Source of the DNA: Chitinophagaceae bacterium UBA1930
Lineage (GTDB): Bacteria; Bacteroidota; Bacteroidia; Chitinophagales; Chitinophagaceae
Assembly (NCBI GenBank): GCA_002337145.1
Contig: DDFK01000003.1
Location: forward strand, 558,001-622,000
Direction: 5' to 3'
Length of the DNA stretch: 64,000 nucleotides
Shown here: positions 37,082-45,676 of the stretch, piece after piece
How positions within the stretch are numbered: position 1 is the first letter of the stretch
Layout of the letters: every line of letters begins with the position of its first letter
Notes under the pieces: model-generated
Database searches by the model: none
Told to the model about the DNA's origin: nothing
The model's input: only the letters and a program-made list of their open reading frames with translations
Made by a program: the position numbers and the translations under genes

Positions 37082-38503
37082 ATGAAAAAGCTATCCTTCT
37101 TACTTATAAACATCTTCAGTATTGCATTTGCCCATGCCCAAAAAGATATTGTTGGCAGTTGGCAAGGTGTTGCCGATGTAATGGGACAAAAACTAAAAGC
37201 CGCATTCCATCTTACCAAAGAAAATGGAAGCTATGCTGCAAAATTCGACAGTCCAGATCAAGGGGCTCTCGGTTTGGAATGTGGCAAGGTATCCTTAACA
37301 AACGATAGCCTTTTCATAGAAGTAAAAGCAATCAAAGGTTCGTATGTAGGCAAATGGAACGGCAATGATGCCATTACCGGAAGCCTTAAGCAAGGTGGTT
37401 ACAGTTTTACATTGAACCTGCAACGCTCCTTAGCGAATGATACAGTTGCAACAAAGCCACAAACACCCAAGCCGCCATTTAATTATGTAATAGAAGCGGT
37501 AGAATACGACAACAAACAACAGCAAGTGCATTTAGGGGCAACGCTTACAAAACCCAATGGCAATGGCAAATTTCCCGTGGCCATTATGATAACAGGCAGT
37601 GGCCCGCAAGACAGGGACGAAACCATTGGCCAGCATAAACCATTTTGGGTAATTGCCGACTACCTTACCAAACAGGGCATTGCTGTTTTACGAGTAGACG
37701 ATAGGAGCATGGGAAAAAGCACAGGCAATTTTGAACTGTCATCTTCTGCCGACTTTGCCACAGATGTAATGGCTGGCATTGATTATTTAAAAACAAGAAA
37801 CGATATCGACTTTAAACATATCGGTTTAATAGGCCATAGCGAAGGCGGCATCATAGCACCTTATGTTGCTGCCCGTAGCAAAGACGTAAGTTTTATTGTA
37901 ACCCTTGCAGGACCTGCAATTGGCGGCCAGGCTACCAACGATTATCAAAATATATTGCCTTTACAGCAAGGCGGTATCGACAAGGTTTATATAGACAGTT
38001 TCTTGTCGCTTCACCATGCATTGGTAAATGCAGCCATAAACATCAAAGACGATCAGGCATATAAAGATGCCATCAAAACCCGTTTCATCAACTGGAAAAA
38101 TCTACAGTCCGAAGAAACATTGGGCACTTTGATCAAGGCAACAGATGGGCAGATCATCCAGGCATTCCAAAAAAACTATGCTGCCTTTCGCAATGCATGG
38201 TGGCAATTCTTTTTAACCTATCAACCTGCCACAGATATTGAACAACTGGACTGCTCCGTACTGGTATTAAATGGCGAAAAAGACGAACAGGTAGAAAGCA
38301 AGCCAAACCTGTTGGCATTTGAAAACGCACTGAAGAAAAGCCATACCAAAAAATATACAGTTGCTGAAGTGCCAGGCGTAAACCACTTGTTTCAGCACTG
38401 CAAAGAATGTGGCAGCATACAAGAATATTTGGCCCTTGACGAAACCTTTGACCCTGCAACCTTAAAACGGATGGCCGATTGGATAAAGGGAACCCTGCAA
38501 TAA
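37082..38503 (+). CDS. Secreted alpha/beta hydrolase with N-terminal beta domain
   Basis: This 473-residue protein starts at ATG 37082 with a signal peptide (MKKLSFLLINIFSIAFAHA). An N-terminal beta-rich domain covers about 22-130 (DIVGSWQGVADVMGQKL). The alpha/beta hydrolase domain starts at about 145. The nucleophile elbow is GHSEGG, an oxyanion-type ITGSGPQDRDE lies upstream, an acid lies in LNGEKDEQV and the His is in PGVNHLFQHC. A carboxylesterase or peptidase-like function is likely; the substrate is unknown. The third gene of the sdpR-sdpI operon (1-bp gap). Confidence 0.88.
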   Translation: MKKLSFLLINIFSIAFAHAQKDIVGSWQGVADVMGQKLKAAFHLTKENGSYAAKFDSPDQGALGLECGKVSLTNDSLFIEVKAIKGSYVGKWNGNDAITGSLKQGGYSFTLNLQRSLANDTVATKPQTPKPPFNYVIEAVEYDNKQQQVHLGATLTKPNGNGKFPVAIMITGSGPQDRDETIGQHKPFWVIADYLTKQGIAVLRVDDRSMGKSTGNFELSSSADFATDVMAGIDYLKTRNDIDFKHIGLIGHSEGGIIAPYVAARSKDVSFIVTLAGPAIGGQATNDYQNILPLQQGGIDKVYIDSFLSLHHALVNAAINIKDDQAYKDAIKTRFINWKNLQSEETLGTLIKATDGQIIQAFQKNYAAFRNAWWQFFLTYQPATDIEQLDCSVLVLNGEKDEQVESKPNLLAFENALKKSHTKKYTVAEVPGVNHLFQHCKECGSIQEYLALDETFDPATLKRMADWIKGTLQ

Positions 38504-38528
38504 TTTCCCGTTCTTTCACTTAACTTGT

Positions 38529-38556
38529 ACCACTTGTAACCAACAAGTGGTTTTTT
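38529..38556 (+). terminator. Terminator-like hairpin directly before the acpH start
   Basis: A 9-bp perfect stem ACCACTTGT / ACAAGTGGT with a 5-nt loop is followed by a T6 run, and the acpH ATG begins at the next base (38557). It can end the hydrolase transcript or fold in the acpH leader. TAACTTG at 38521 resembles a -7 element. Confidence 0.7.
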
Positions 38557-39153
38557 ATGAATTACCTGGCCCATGCATACCTATCATTCAACCATACAGA
38601 AATATTGCTGGGCAATATGGCCAGCGATTTCATAAAGGGCAAAAAGAAATTCGACTACGCAACAGGCATACAAAACGGCATTGCACTGCACAGGGCCATT
38701 GATACGTTTACGGATAGCCACAAAGCCACAGCGGCAGCAAAACAATATTTTAAAGAAGCAGTAGGCACATACGCCGGTGCGTTTGTAGATGTGGTGTACG
38801 ACCATTTTTTGGCAACCGACACCAACCAGTTTGCCAACGAAGCTGCCCTTCAACAATTTGCCACGCAAACCTACCAGCAACTGCAAAACAATAGCAACCA
38901 GTTGCCACAACGTTTGCAAACCATGCTGCCGTATATGCAATCGCAAAACTGGCTTTACAATTACCGCACTTTATGGGGCATCCAAAAAAGTTTCGAAGGC
39001 GTTACACGCAGGGCCGCTTACCTCAACGACTTCACAAAAGCCTTTCAATCATTTCAATACAATTACGATGTTTTAAAAAATTGTTATGCTGCATTTTTTC
39101 CAGATGTTAAAAATTATGCATGGCAGCAATTTCAATTGCTAACAAATCAATAG
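38557..39153 (+). CDS. Acyl carrier protein phosphodiesterase (AcpH family)
   Basis: This 198-residue HD-like AcpH protein would release 4'-phosphopantetheine from holo-ACP. The canonical start MNYLAHAYLSF fixes the ATG. GNMASDFIKGKK, GIALHRAIDTFTDSH (His/Asp metal site) and FVDVVYDHFLA match the family. No ACP gene is near. Its start codon abuts a terminator-like hairpin. Confidence 0.85.
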   Translation: MNYLAHAYLSFNHTEILLGNMASDFIKGKKKFDYATGIQNGIALHRAIDTFTDSHKATAAAKQYFKEAVGTYAGAFVDVVYDHFLATDTNQFANEAALQQFATQTYQQLQNNSNQLPQRLQTMLPYMQSQNWLYNYRTLWGIQKSFEGVTRRAAYLNDFTKAFQSFQYNYDVLKNCYAAFFPDVKNYAWQQFQLLTNQ

Positions 39154-39179
39154 CCTTCTATCTTCGTAAAAAAATAACT

Positions 39180-39737
39180 ATGAAATTTCTGCTAACGCTA
39201 TTGCTATCCACTTTTCTGCTTACTACACAGGCACAACAAAAACCAACCGAGCTCGACAAAAGTCCAATGGACATGAGCTATTGGCCAAAGGATTATCCCA
39301 TTCTTAAAATGAGTGGCAAATCCAAAGACCTGCCAACGGCCAGGATCATTTATGGCAGGCCACAAAAAAATGGACGTGTCATTTTTGGGGGCATCAACAA
39401 ATACAAAGAAGTATGGCGGTTGGGTGCTAACGAGGCTACAGAAATAGAGTTTTTCAAAAATGTAAAAATAGGCGGCAAAGCTGTGCCCAAAGGCCGCTAC
39501 ACGGTGTTCTGCATCCCCTTCGAAGACAAATGGACCATCATCATAAGCAAGGACAATTTTTCTTGGGGCAGCTTTACCTACGATCCCAAAAAGGACCTGC
39601 TACGAACAGACATCAACATAGAAAAAATTACGGATCCCGTTGAGGCACTCACCATCTACTTCGACGAAACCCAAACAGGCTCAAACCTCATCATTATGTG
39701 GGACGATGTAAAAGCTACTCTGCCCATTAGCCTCTAA
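39180..39737 (+). CDS. Secreted DUF2911 protein
   Basis: This 185-residue protein has a signal peptide (MKFLLTLLLSTFLLTTQAQQ). The DUF2911 core includes ARIIYGRPQKNGRVIFGG, KEVWRLGANEATEIEFFKNV, KAVPKGRYTVFCIP, WTIIISKDNFSWGSFTYD and an immunoglobulin-like tail. Widespread in Bacteroidota; function unknown. It starts 26 bp after acpH, preceded by TATCTTCG as a possible -7 element, and ends at a strong terminator. Confidence 0.85.
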   Translation: MKFLLTLLLSTFLLTTQAQQKPTELDKSPMDMSYWPKDYPILKMSGKSKDLPTARIIYGRPQKNGRVIFGGINKYKEVWRLGANEATEIEFFKNVKIGGKAVPKGRYTVFCIPFEDKWTIIISKDNFSWGSFTYDPKKDLLRTDINIEKITDPVEALTIYFDETQTGSNLIIMWDDVKATLPISL

Positions 39738-39751
39738 CAAAAAAGTACTGA

Positions 39752-39779
39752 CCTTCTCCCCAAACGAGAAGGTTTTTTT
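39752..39779 (+). terminator. Terminator after the DUF2911 gene
   Basis: Stem CCTTCTC / GAGAAGG with a 7-nt loop, followed by a T7 run, 14 bp past the stop. Confidence 0.85.
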
Positions 39780-39805
39780 ATGTACTTAACTGCAGTACCA
39801 GTATC

Positions 39806-39860
39806 AGCAGCATGGGCGTCGCACCCATCGGCCATACAATACAGCCCAACTTTTATTGCA
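39806..39860. repeat. Intergenic dispersed repeat, family B, copy 1
   Basis: The 15-mer GGCGTCGCACCCATC (39815-39829) is found in exact reverse complement at 46742-46756. The downstream bases (ATACAGCCCAACTTTTAT, CAACGTA) also resemble the reverse complement there. No ORF. Confidence 0.5.
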
Positions 39861-39964
39861 ACGTAAACCAGTCCGTCGCAATTAATCAGATAACTGCTGC
39901 ACAAGTAACCATTGTGCCATAAACTTCTTAACCTTGTAGCTCAATACCATTTTATTCATAACTC

Positions 39965-41812
39965 ATGTGCGGCATAGCAGGCATCATATCACCCAACAGT
40001 GCATTGATACAGCAACAAAAATTGCAGTCAATGGCAAATGCCCTGCAACACCGTGGCCCCGATGGTCAAGGCTTTTGGATAAATAAAAACGGTACTGTAG
40101 GCCTGGCACACCGCCGCCTCTCCATTATCGATTTAAGTAATGCAGGCTCGCAGCCCATGCACTTCAATAACAGGTACAGCATTGTGTTCAATGGCGAAAT
40201 CTACAACTATATAGAACTAAGGAGCAGCCTGCAGAGTAAGGGTTACCGGTTCAATACCAGCTCCGATACAGAAGTGATACTTGCTGCCTACGATGCCTAT
40301 AAAGACAATTGCGTTCAATATTTTGATGGCATGTTTGCCCTGGCCATTTGGGACGAACAGGAACAAAAACTATTTGCTGCCCGTGACCGTTTTGGCGAAA
40401 AGCCTTTCTACTATTTTATTGATGGCGAACAGTTGGTATTTGCAAGCGAAATGAAAGCCCTTTGGTCAATTGGCATTTCCAAGCAAATCAATAATACCAT
40501 GTTGCTCAACTATATAACACTTGGCTTTGTAAGCAACCCGGTTGATGCTCAGGAAACATTTTACCAGCACATACAAAAACTGCCTGCTGCCTGCACCCTA
40601 TGCTATCTGCCTGCAAACAACCAATGCTCCATAAAAAAATATTGGGATGTAGACAAAGAAACCACAATCACTATCTCCGAAAAAGAAGCAACGCAAAGGT
40701 TCCAACAGCTCTTCTACCAATCCGTAAGCCGCAGGCTTAGAAGCGATGTTGCTGTGGGCACAAGTCTTAGCGGGGGTCTTGATAGCAGCTCCATAGTAGC
40801 AGCCATTCACCATTTGCAAGAATCAAATTACAATTACCAAAGTTTCTCTGCTGTTTTCCCCGGTTACGAAAAAGACGAAACTGCCCATATCAATAATGTT
40901 GCAAAACAGTTTTCGTTAAAAACAAATTTTGTTGCACCTACTGCCGAAGGTTTTGTAAGAGATTTTGATAAGTTAATGTACCATCAAGAAGAACCCTTTC
41001 AATCATCCAGCATCTATGCCCAATACAAAGTGTACGAACTGGCCAAACAACAAAATGTAACCGTACTGTTAGATGGTCAAGGTGCCGATGAAACACTTGC
41101 CGGCTACCATAAATACTACCATTGGTACTGGCAGGAGCTGCTGGCCAATAAGAACTTTGCACGCAACAAAAAAGAAATCATTGCCGCACGCAACATAGGT
41201 GTTGCACAGCCATGGGGCATAAAGCACCATATTGCTGCCTTCTTTCCAAAAACAACAGCCAGGCAATTGCAGAAGGGCTTGCAACAACAGCAAATCAGTT
41301 ACCGTTATTTGTCCAATGATTTTTACCTGCAACATTTTGATACGGATACATTGTATAAACCTGTTGTCAGGAATTTGAATGATATCCTTTATTTTAATAC
41401 CATGCAGTTTGGGCTGGAGGAATTGCTGCGTTATGCAGACAGGAACTCCATGGCACATTCAAGGGAAATACGTTTGCCCTTCTTAAACCATGAGCTTGTG
41501 CAGTTCATCTTCTCACTTCCTTCCTCCTATAAAATAAGGGATGGCTTCACCAAATGGATACTGCGTAAAACAATGGAGCCTTCTTTGCCTGCATCCATTG
41601 TTTGGCGTACGGACAAAGTAGGTTTTGAGCCACCGCAACAAAGCTGGATGCTGCATGCCACCGTTCAGGATAAGATTCATGAAAGCAAAAAGAAACTGGT
41701 ACAGCAGGGCATATTGCAGGCTGCCGTATTACAGCATAGGCCTGTTGCAACAACGGCACATGCAGGCAATAATTTCGATTGGAGATACCTTTCGGCCGCA
41801 ACCATACTATAA
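39965..41812 (+). CDS. asnB: Asparagine synthase (glutamine-hydrolysing)
   Basis: This 615-residue class II amidotransferase has Cys2 (MCGIAG) as the glutaminase nucleophile, RGPDGQGFW and FNGEIYNYIELR in the glutaminase domain, and the synthetase PP-loop SLSGGLDSSS at about 265-274. LLDGQGADETLAGY and FGLEELLRYADRNSMAHSREIRLPFL follow. It may make asparagine or, as some homologues do in envelope clusters, amidate a glycan precursor; the plain AsnB role is more likely. It is preceded by a TAACCTTG -7-like element at 39927. Confidence 0.92.
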   Translation: MCGIAGIISPNSALIQQQKLQSMANALQHRGPDGQGFWINKNGTVGLAHRRLSIIDLSNAGSQPMHFNNRYSIVFNGEIYNYIELRSSLQSKGYRFNTSSDTEVILAAYDAYKDNCVQYFDGMFALAIWDEQEQKLFAARDRFGEKPFYYFIDGEQLVFASEMKALWSIGISKQINNTMLLNYITLGFVSNPVDAQETFYQHIQKLPAACTLCYLPANNQCSIKKYWDVDKETTITISEKEATQRFQQLFYQSVSRRLRSDVAVGTSLSGGLDSSSIVAAIHHLQESNYNYQSFSAVFPGYEKDETAHINNVAKQFSLKTNFVAPTAEGFVRDFDKLMYHQEEPFQSSSIYAQYKVYELAKQQNVTVLLDGQGADETLAGYHKYYHWYWQELLANKNFARNKKEIIAARNIGVAQPWGIKHHIAAFFPKTTARQLQKGLQQQQISYRYLSNDFYLQHFDTDTLYKPVVRNLNDILYFNTMQFGLEELLRYADRNSMAHSREIRLPFLNHELVQFIFSLPSSYKIRDGFTKWILRKTMEPSLPASIVWRTDKVGFEPPQQSWMLHATVQDKIHESKKKLVQQGILQAAVLQHRPVATTAHAGNNFDWRYLSAATIL

Positions 41813-41881
41813 CCCCTGTTGCCGCAACATTCACTATCTACAACAATTAAATTGCCTTTCTTTGCAGCAAAGAATATTTAT

Positions 41882-43021
41882 ATGAAGATTGCCACAAAGT
41901 TCATACATGCAGGCATGGAGCCTGACCCAAGTACAGGTGCTGTAATGGTGCCTATCTATCAAACATCCACTTACGTACAGGAAGCCCCGGGTAAAAATAA
42001 AGGTTACGAATATGCACGCAGCCAGAACCCTACACGCTTTGCGTTGGAAGAAGCCTATGCAACAATTGAAAACGGCAAATACGGTCTGGCATTCAGCAGC
42101 GGTGTTGCCGCAACAGATGCCGTAATAAAACTATTGGCCCCGGGCGATGAAGTAATTGCAGCAAACGATATGTATGGTGGTACTTACCGCCTGTTCACCA
42201 AAGTGTTTGAAAAATTCGGCATCGTATTTACCTATGTTGATACAACCAATGTTGAAAACATAAGTAAAGCCATATCCGCAAAAACAAAATTGGTCTGGTT
42301 GGAAACACCAACCAACCCGTTAATGAACATTACAGATATTGCCGCCGTGGCAGCAATTACCAAACAGCACCATGTTTTGCTTTGTGTGGACAATACTTTT
42401 GCTTCTCCCTACCTGCAAAACCCCTTGGACCTTGGGGCAGATATTGTAATGCACTCTGCAACCAAATATCTGGGTGGCCATAGCGACCTGATACAGGGCT
42501 GTTTGATGCTGAACGACAAAGAAGTAAGGGACCAGCTTTATTTCATTCAAAAAAGCACGGGTGCCGTTCCGGGGCCACAGGATTGCTTCCTGGCATTGCG
42601 TGGCATTAAAACATTGCACCTGCGTATGCAACGCCATTGTGAAAACGGCGAGAAGATTGCCCATTGGCTACGCAATAATCCAAAGGTTGCCAAAGTATAT
42701 TGGCCAGGGTTTGAGGACAGTACCGGTTATGCAGTTGCCAAACAACAGATGCGTGGCTTTGGTGGCATGATCAGTTTTGAACTGAAAGACGATTCTTCAG
42801 AAGAAGTTATCCGTGTACTATCATCCACCCACCTGTTCTCGTTGGCCGAAAGTCTGGGTGGTGTGGAAAGTTTGATTAACCATCCTGCAAGCATGACACA
42901 TGCTTCCATACCAAGGGAAGAAAGGATCAAGAACGGTTTAAGCGATGGTTTGATCCGTTTAAGTGTGGGTATTGAAGATGTGGATGATTTGATTGAGGAT
43001 TTGCAAAAAGCAATTGGATAA
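41882..43021 (+). CDS. Trans-sulfuration PLP enzyme (cystathionine gamma-synthase/lyase type)
   Basis: This 379-residue Cys/Met-metabolism PLP enzyme starts at ATG 41882 ([11 protein letters not shown]). [24 protein letters not shown] binds PLP phosphate from the neighbouring subunit. The PLP lysine is in [12 protein letters not shown] (about residue 196). The C-terminal motif is [25 protein letters not shown]. The sequence cannot separate gamma-synthase, gamma-lyase or O-acetylhomoserine activities confidently. It follows asnB by 69 bp. Confidence 0.9.
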   Translation: MKIATKFIHAGMEPDPSTGAVMVPIYQTSTYVQEAPGKNKGYEYARSQNPTRFALEEAYATIENGKYGLAFSSGVAATDAVIKLLAPGDEVIAANDMYGGTYRLFTKVFEKFGIVFTYVDTTNVENISKAISAKTKLVWLETPTNPLMNITDIAAVAAITKQHHVLLCVDNTFASPYLQNPLDLGADIVMHSATKYLGGHSDLIQGCLMLNDKEVRDQLYFIQKSTGAVPGPQDCFLALRGIKTLHLRMQRHCENGEKIAHWLRNNPKVAKVYWPGFEDSTGYAVAKQQMRGFGGMISFELKDDSSEEVIRVLSSTHLFSLAESLGGVESLINHPASMTHASIPREERIKNGLSDGLIRLSVGIEDVDDLIEDLQKAIG

Positions 43022-43047
43022 GCCAGGTATTGAATGGCCTATCATCT

Positions 43048-43079
43048 AAAAAGGGATACACTATTTGTATCCCTTTTTT
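43048..43079. terminator. Bidirectional terminator
   Basis: A 13-bp perfect stem AAAAAGGGATACA / TGTATCCCTTTTT with a 5-nt loop lies between the convergent stops at 43021 (+) and 43083 (-), with A/T tracts on both sides. Confidence 0.9.
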
Positions 43080-43082
43080 ATT

Positions 43083-43541
43083 TTATTCCGCTTTGTACAC
43101 TTCGGGGTTATGAAGCTGCATAAAGCGTTTGGTTTGTTCATCGGTAAAAGGTGTCCACCCAAATTGTGCGTACAGGCCATGGGCATCCTTCGTGCCAAGC
43201 AGCCACCTTCTCAATCCCTTCAGTTCGGGCAAGGCCTGCATGGCCTGCATCAGCCATTTGGATAGGCCCTTGCCACGATGTTCGGGTAGTATAAACACAT
43301 CGGCCAAATAGGCAAACGTCGCTTTGTCTGTAATCAGCCTAGCAAAACCAACCTGTCTGCCCTCGAAGAATACCCCAAAGCAAAAAGAATTTTGAATGGA
43401 AGTCTGTACCACTGCATAAGGAATATTTTGTGCCCAATAAGAGTGTTTAGAAAGATATTCATGCACTGTTTCAACTTCAATTTTCGAAGGGTCGTTACTA
43501 ATGGTGTAACCATCCTTTTCAACCATTAAATAATTACTCAT
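43083..43541 (-). CDS. GNAT-family N-acetyltransferase
   Basis: This 152-residue protein shows the GNAT core: FGVFFEGRQVGFARLITDKATFAYLADVFILPEHRGKGLSKWLM, including the acetyl-CoA motif A (HRGKGLSKWLM). The segment GLRRWLLGTKDAHGLYAQFGWTPF is typical of a small Bacteroidota GNAT group. The substrate is unknown. Its start overlaps the rluE-like stop by 8 bp, so the two are translationally coupled. Confidence 0.92.
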   Translation of the reverse strand: MSNYLMVEKDGYTISNDPSKIEVETVHEYLSKHSYWAQNIPYAVVQTSIQNSFCFGVFFEGRQVGFARLITDKATFAYLADVFILPEHRGKGLSKWLMQAMQALPELKGLRRWLLGTKDAHGLYAQFGWTPFTDEQTKRFMQLHNPEVYKAE

Positions 43542-44121
43542 GAAAAAGGTTTTTATAGATGTCTTTTTTTGAAAACGTTCTCATTTCGCCTGGCTGCATA
43601 TTAGCCAATGTAATGTCTTCTATCCTGTATCTAATCAGGCGTAAAGTAGGAAAACCCACTTTGGCGGTCATCTTTCTTACCTGTCGGTTCTTGCCTTCGG
43701 TAAGCACCATTCTTATCCACGGTGCAGGTATCTCCTTTCTAAAACGTATGGGCGGGTTCCTTGCAGGCACTATAGGTTCCTCATCAAACAATGTTGCCTT
43801 GCATGTTTGTGTCTGGTAATTTTTTCCATCCACCTGTATACTTACGCCATTTGATAGTTGATGCAAAGCCTGCAATGTTATGTTGCCATCAACCTGTACA
43901 TAATACTCCCGTTCATGTGCAAATTTTGGGTGCAGCAAACGATGGTTCAGTTGTTTGTCATTGGTCAATATCAACATGCCTTCGCTATCATAATCCAATC
44001 TTCCAACAGGATAAACATCTTTGGGTACATCAAAAAAATCGGCGAGCGTTTGCTTGCCCCCTTCCTTTGAAAATTGGGAAAGCACCATATAAGGTTTGTA
44101 AATGATGAAGTAATTTGTCAT
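43534..44121 (-). CDS. rluE: 23S rRNA pseudouridine synthase, RluE/RsuA family
   Basis: This 195-residue short RsuA-family enzyme without an S4 domain has catalytic Asp in GRLDYDSEGMLILTND (about residues 40-55), KFAHEREYYVQVDG and LTEGKNRQVRKM. RluE modifies U2457 in E. coli 23S rRNA; the same target is inferred. It is the first gene of the pair with the GNAT. An imperfect hairpin (AAAGCCCC...GGGACTTT) lies in its leader at 44129-44152. Confidence 0.9.
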   Translation of the reverse strand: MTNYFIIYKPYMVLSQFSKEGGKQTLADFFDVPKDVYPVGRLDYDSEGMLILTNDKQLNHRLLHPKFAHEREYYVQVDGNITLQALHQLSNGVSIQVDGKNYQTQTCKATLFDEEPIVPARNPPIRFRKEIPAPWIRMVLTEGKNRQVRKMTAKVGFPTLRLIRYRIEDITLANMQPGEMRTFSKKDIYKNLFHE

Positions 44122-44679
44122 AAAACAAAAAGCCCCACCGAAGCGGGACTTTGTATATGGATGGGTTAGTAAGTACCAGGAAATAAATTTCCTATCACAA
44201 TATTAGAAAGAGTTTTTACTGAAACAAAAAAAAGTTAGAACTATTTTATTCACATTTTTGGAATGATTGTGGATTTACCCATAAGCACGCTTCTCCATTT
44301 TTCACATGATTGCATTGCATCTTCTATACACAATCAACAACACATCAATACCCCTATAGCTTGAAACATTGATGAATAAAGGGTTTCAGCCATTGCTTAT
44401 ATATGAGTGTTACAACAATCATGTTACCGTTTGTTATGTGTGGCACTATAAAAACTTGCTTTAAATACATTGTTTCATATACTGCATCAACATAAAAAAG
44501 TTGGAAAAATATGTTGAGCAAGGCTTTAAAAATTGCTGTTTATATAAAAACAAGATGTTGAACAAGCTATCAACAATCTTATCATTCAACAACAGTTGTA
44601 CTTTAATACAACGTCATATAACCAAATTGAAAAGCATTGATGTTACAAGTGCTATTAACTTCGTTAAAAAATTATTGCC
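44122..44679. other. AT-rich intergenic region without genes
   Basis: About 560 bp between divergent rluE and the lpxD-like gene. An imperfect hairpin lies at 44129-44152. The rest is AT-rich with no convincing ORF, RNA fold or repeat that I can see. It is the longest non-coding stretch in the window. Confidence 0.6.
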
Positions 44680-45624
44680 ATGCAATTTCCTTCTCCAGTT
44701 GCTGCCACATGGGTTGCCGAACTGATTGATGCTACCTTACTTGGTAACACCGATGCCTTTGCAACAGGCATCAATGAAATACATAAAGTAGAAGTTGGCG
44801 ATGTATGTTTTGTGGACCACCCAAAGTATTATGACAAATGCTTAAACAGTGCCGCAACATTTATCATCATCAACAATAAAGATGTTGCTATACCGGCAGG
44901 CAAAACATTGCTTGTTCATGATGAACCTTTTGAATGCTATTTAAAAATTGTGCAGCATTTTCAGCCAGTAGAAAAACAGGCTACCTCAATAAGTGCCACT
45001 GCAACCATTGGTGAGGGTAGTTATATCATGCCAAATGTTTTTATTGGCAACCATGTTACCATTGGTAAAAACTGTACCATACACCCCAACGTATCCATTC
45101 TGGATTATACAGAAATAGGCGACAATGTTATTATACAAGCCAACACGGTTATAGGTGGCCATGCGTTTTATTACAACACCAAGAAGAACCGTGAAGTTTG
45201 GTACAAAAAAATGCTGAGCTGCGGTAAGGTGGTTATTGAAAACGATGTGGAAATTGGGGCTACCTGTACCATTGATAAAGGCGTTACTGCTGCCACCGTT
45301 ATTGGCAGGGGTACCAAGATGGACAACAGCATCCATATTGGCCACGATACCGTTATTGGTAAGAACTGTTTGATTGCAGCACACGTGGTGGTTGCCGGGG
45401 GCGTGAACATTAAAGATGGCGTAACCCTTTGGGGCCAGGTTGTGGTAAACAAAACATTGACCATTGGCGAAAATGCGGTCGTATTGGGTATGAGCGGCGT
45501 TGTGGGCGATATTGAGGGCAATAAAACCTACTGGGGCGTTCCTGCACAAGAGGCTTCTGTTGAGCGTAGGGAGATTGTATGGATAAAACGCATACCCGAG
45601 CTTTGGAAAAAAGTAATGGGTTAA
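44680..45624 (+). CDS. LpxD-like UDP-3-O-acylglucosamine N-acyltransferase
   Basis: This 314-residue protein has an N-terminal LpxD uridine-binding region (about 1-95), then left-handed beta-helix hexapeptide repeats (about 105-280) and a short helical end (RIPELWKKVMG). IGGHAFYYNTKKNREVW and DNSIHIGHDTVIGKNC carry the His residues expected of LpxD. It is divergent from canonical LpxD and lies away from other lpx genes, so it may be a second acyltransferase or act on another nucleotide sugar. Confidence 0.8.
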   Translation: MQFPSPVAATWVAELIDATLLGNTDAFATGINEIHKVEVGDVCFVDHPKYYDKCLNSAATFIIINNKDVAIPAGKTLLVHDEPFECYLKIVQHFQPVEKQATSISATATIGEGSYIMPNVFIGNHVTIGKNCTIHPNVSILDYTEIGDNVIIQANTVIGGHAFYYNTKKNREVWYKKMLSCGKVVIENDVEIGATCTIDKGVTAATVIGRGTKMDNSIHIGHDTVIGKNCLIAAHVVVAGGVNIKDGVTLWGQVVVNKTLTIGENAVVLGMSGVVGDIEGNKTYWGVPAQEASVERREIVWIKRIPELWKKVMG

Positions 45625-45664
45625 AAAAAAGGTGCCACATCCTTTAAGGTGTGGCACCTTTTTT
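45625..45664 (+). repeat. REP-like hairpin copy 1, probable terminator
   Basis: Stem AAAAAAGGTGCCACA / TGTGGCACCTTTTTT flanks TCCTTTAAGG, directly after the stop at 45624 and before the convergent stop at 45677. Its central 24 bp are the exact reverse complement of the core at 57121-57168, beside the RAYT gene. Confidence 0.85.
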
Positions 45665-45676
45665 AAAACTGCTTGC

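Noticed and set aside
36418..38503. SdpC-type toxin-immunity system
   Set aside because: There is no sdpC-like toxin gene; the third gene is an alpha/beta hydrolase.
44129..44152. Terminator upstream of rluE
   Set aside because: The stem is imperfect and no gene ends there; it may only be a leader hairpin.
44501..44725. 74-codon ORF overlapping the lpxD-like start
   Set aside because: No recognisable features, AT-rich composition and overlap with a well supported gene.
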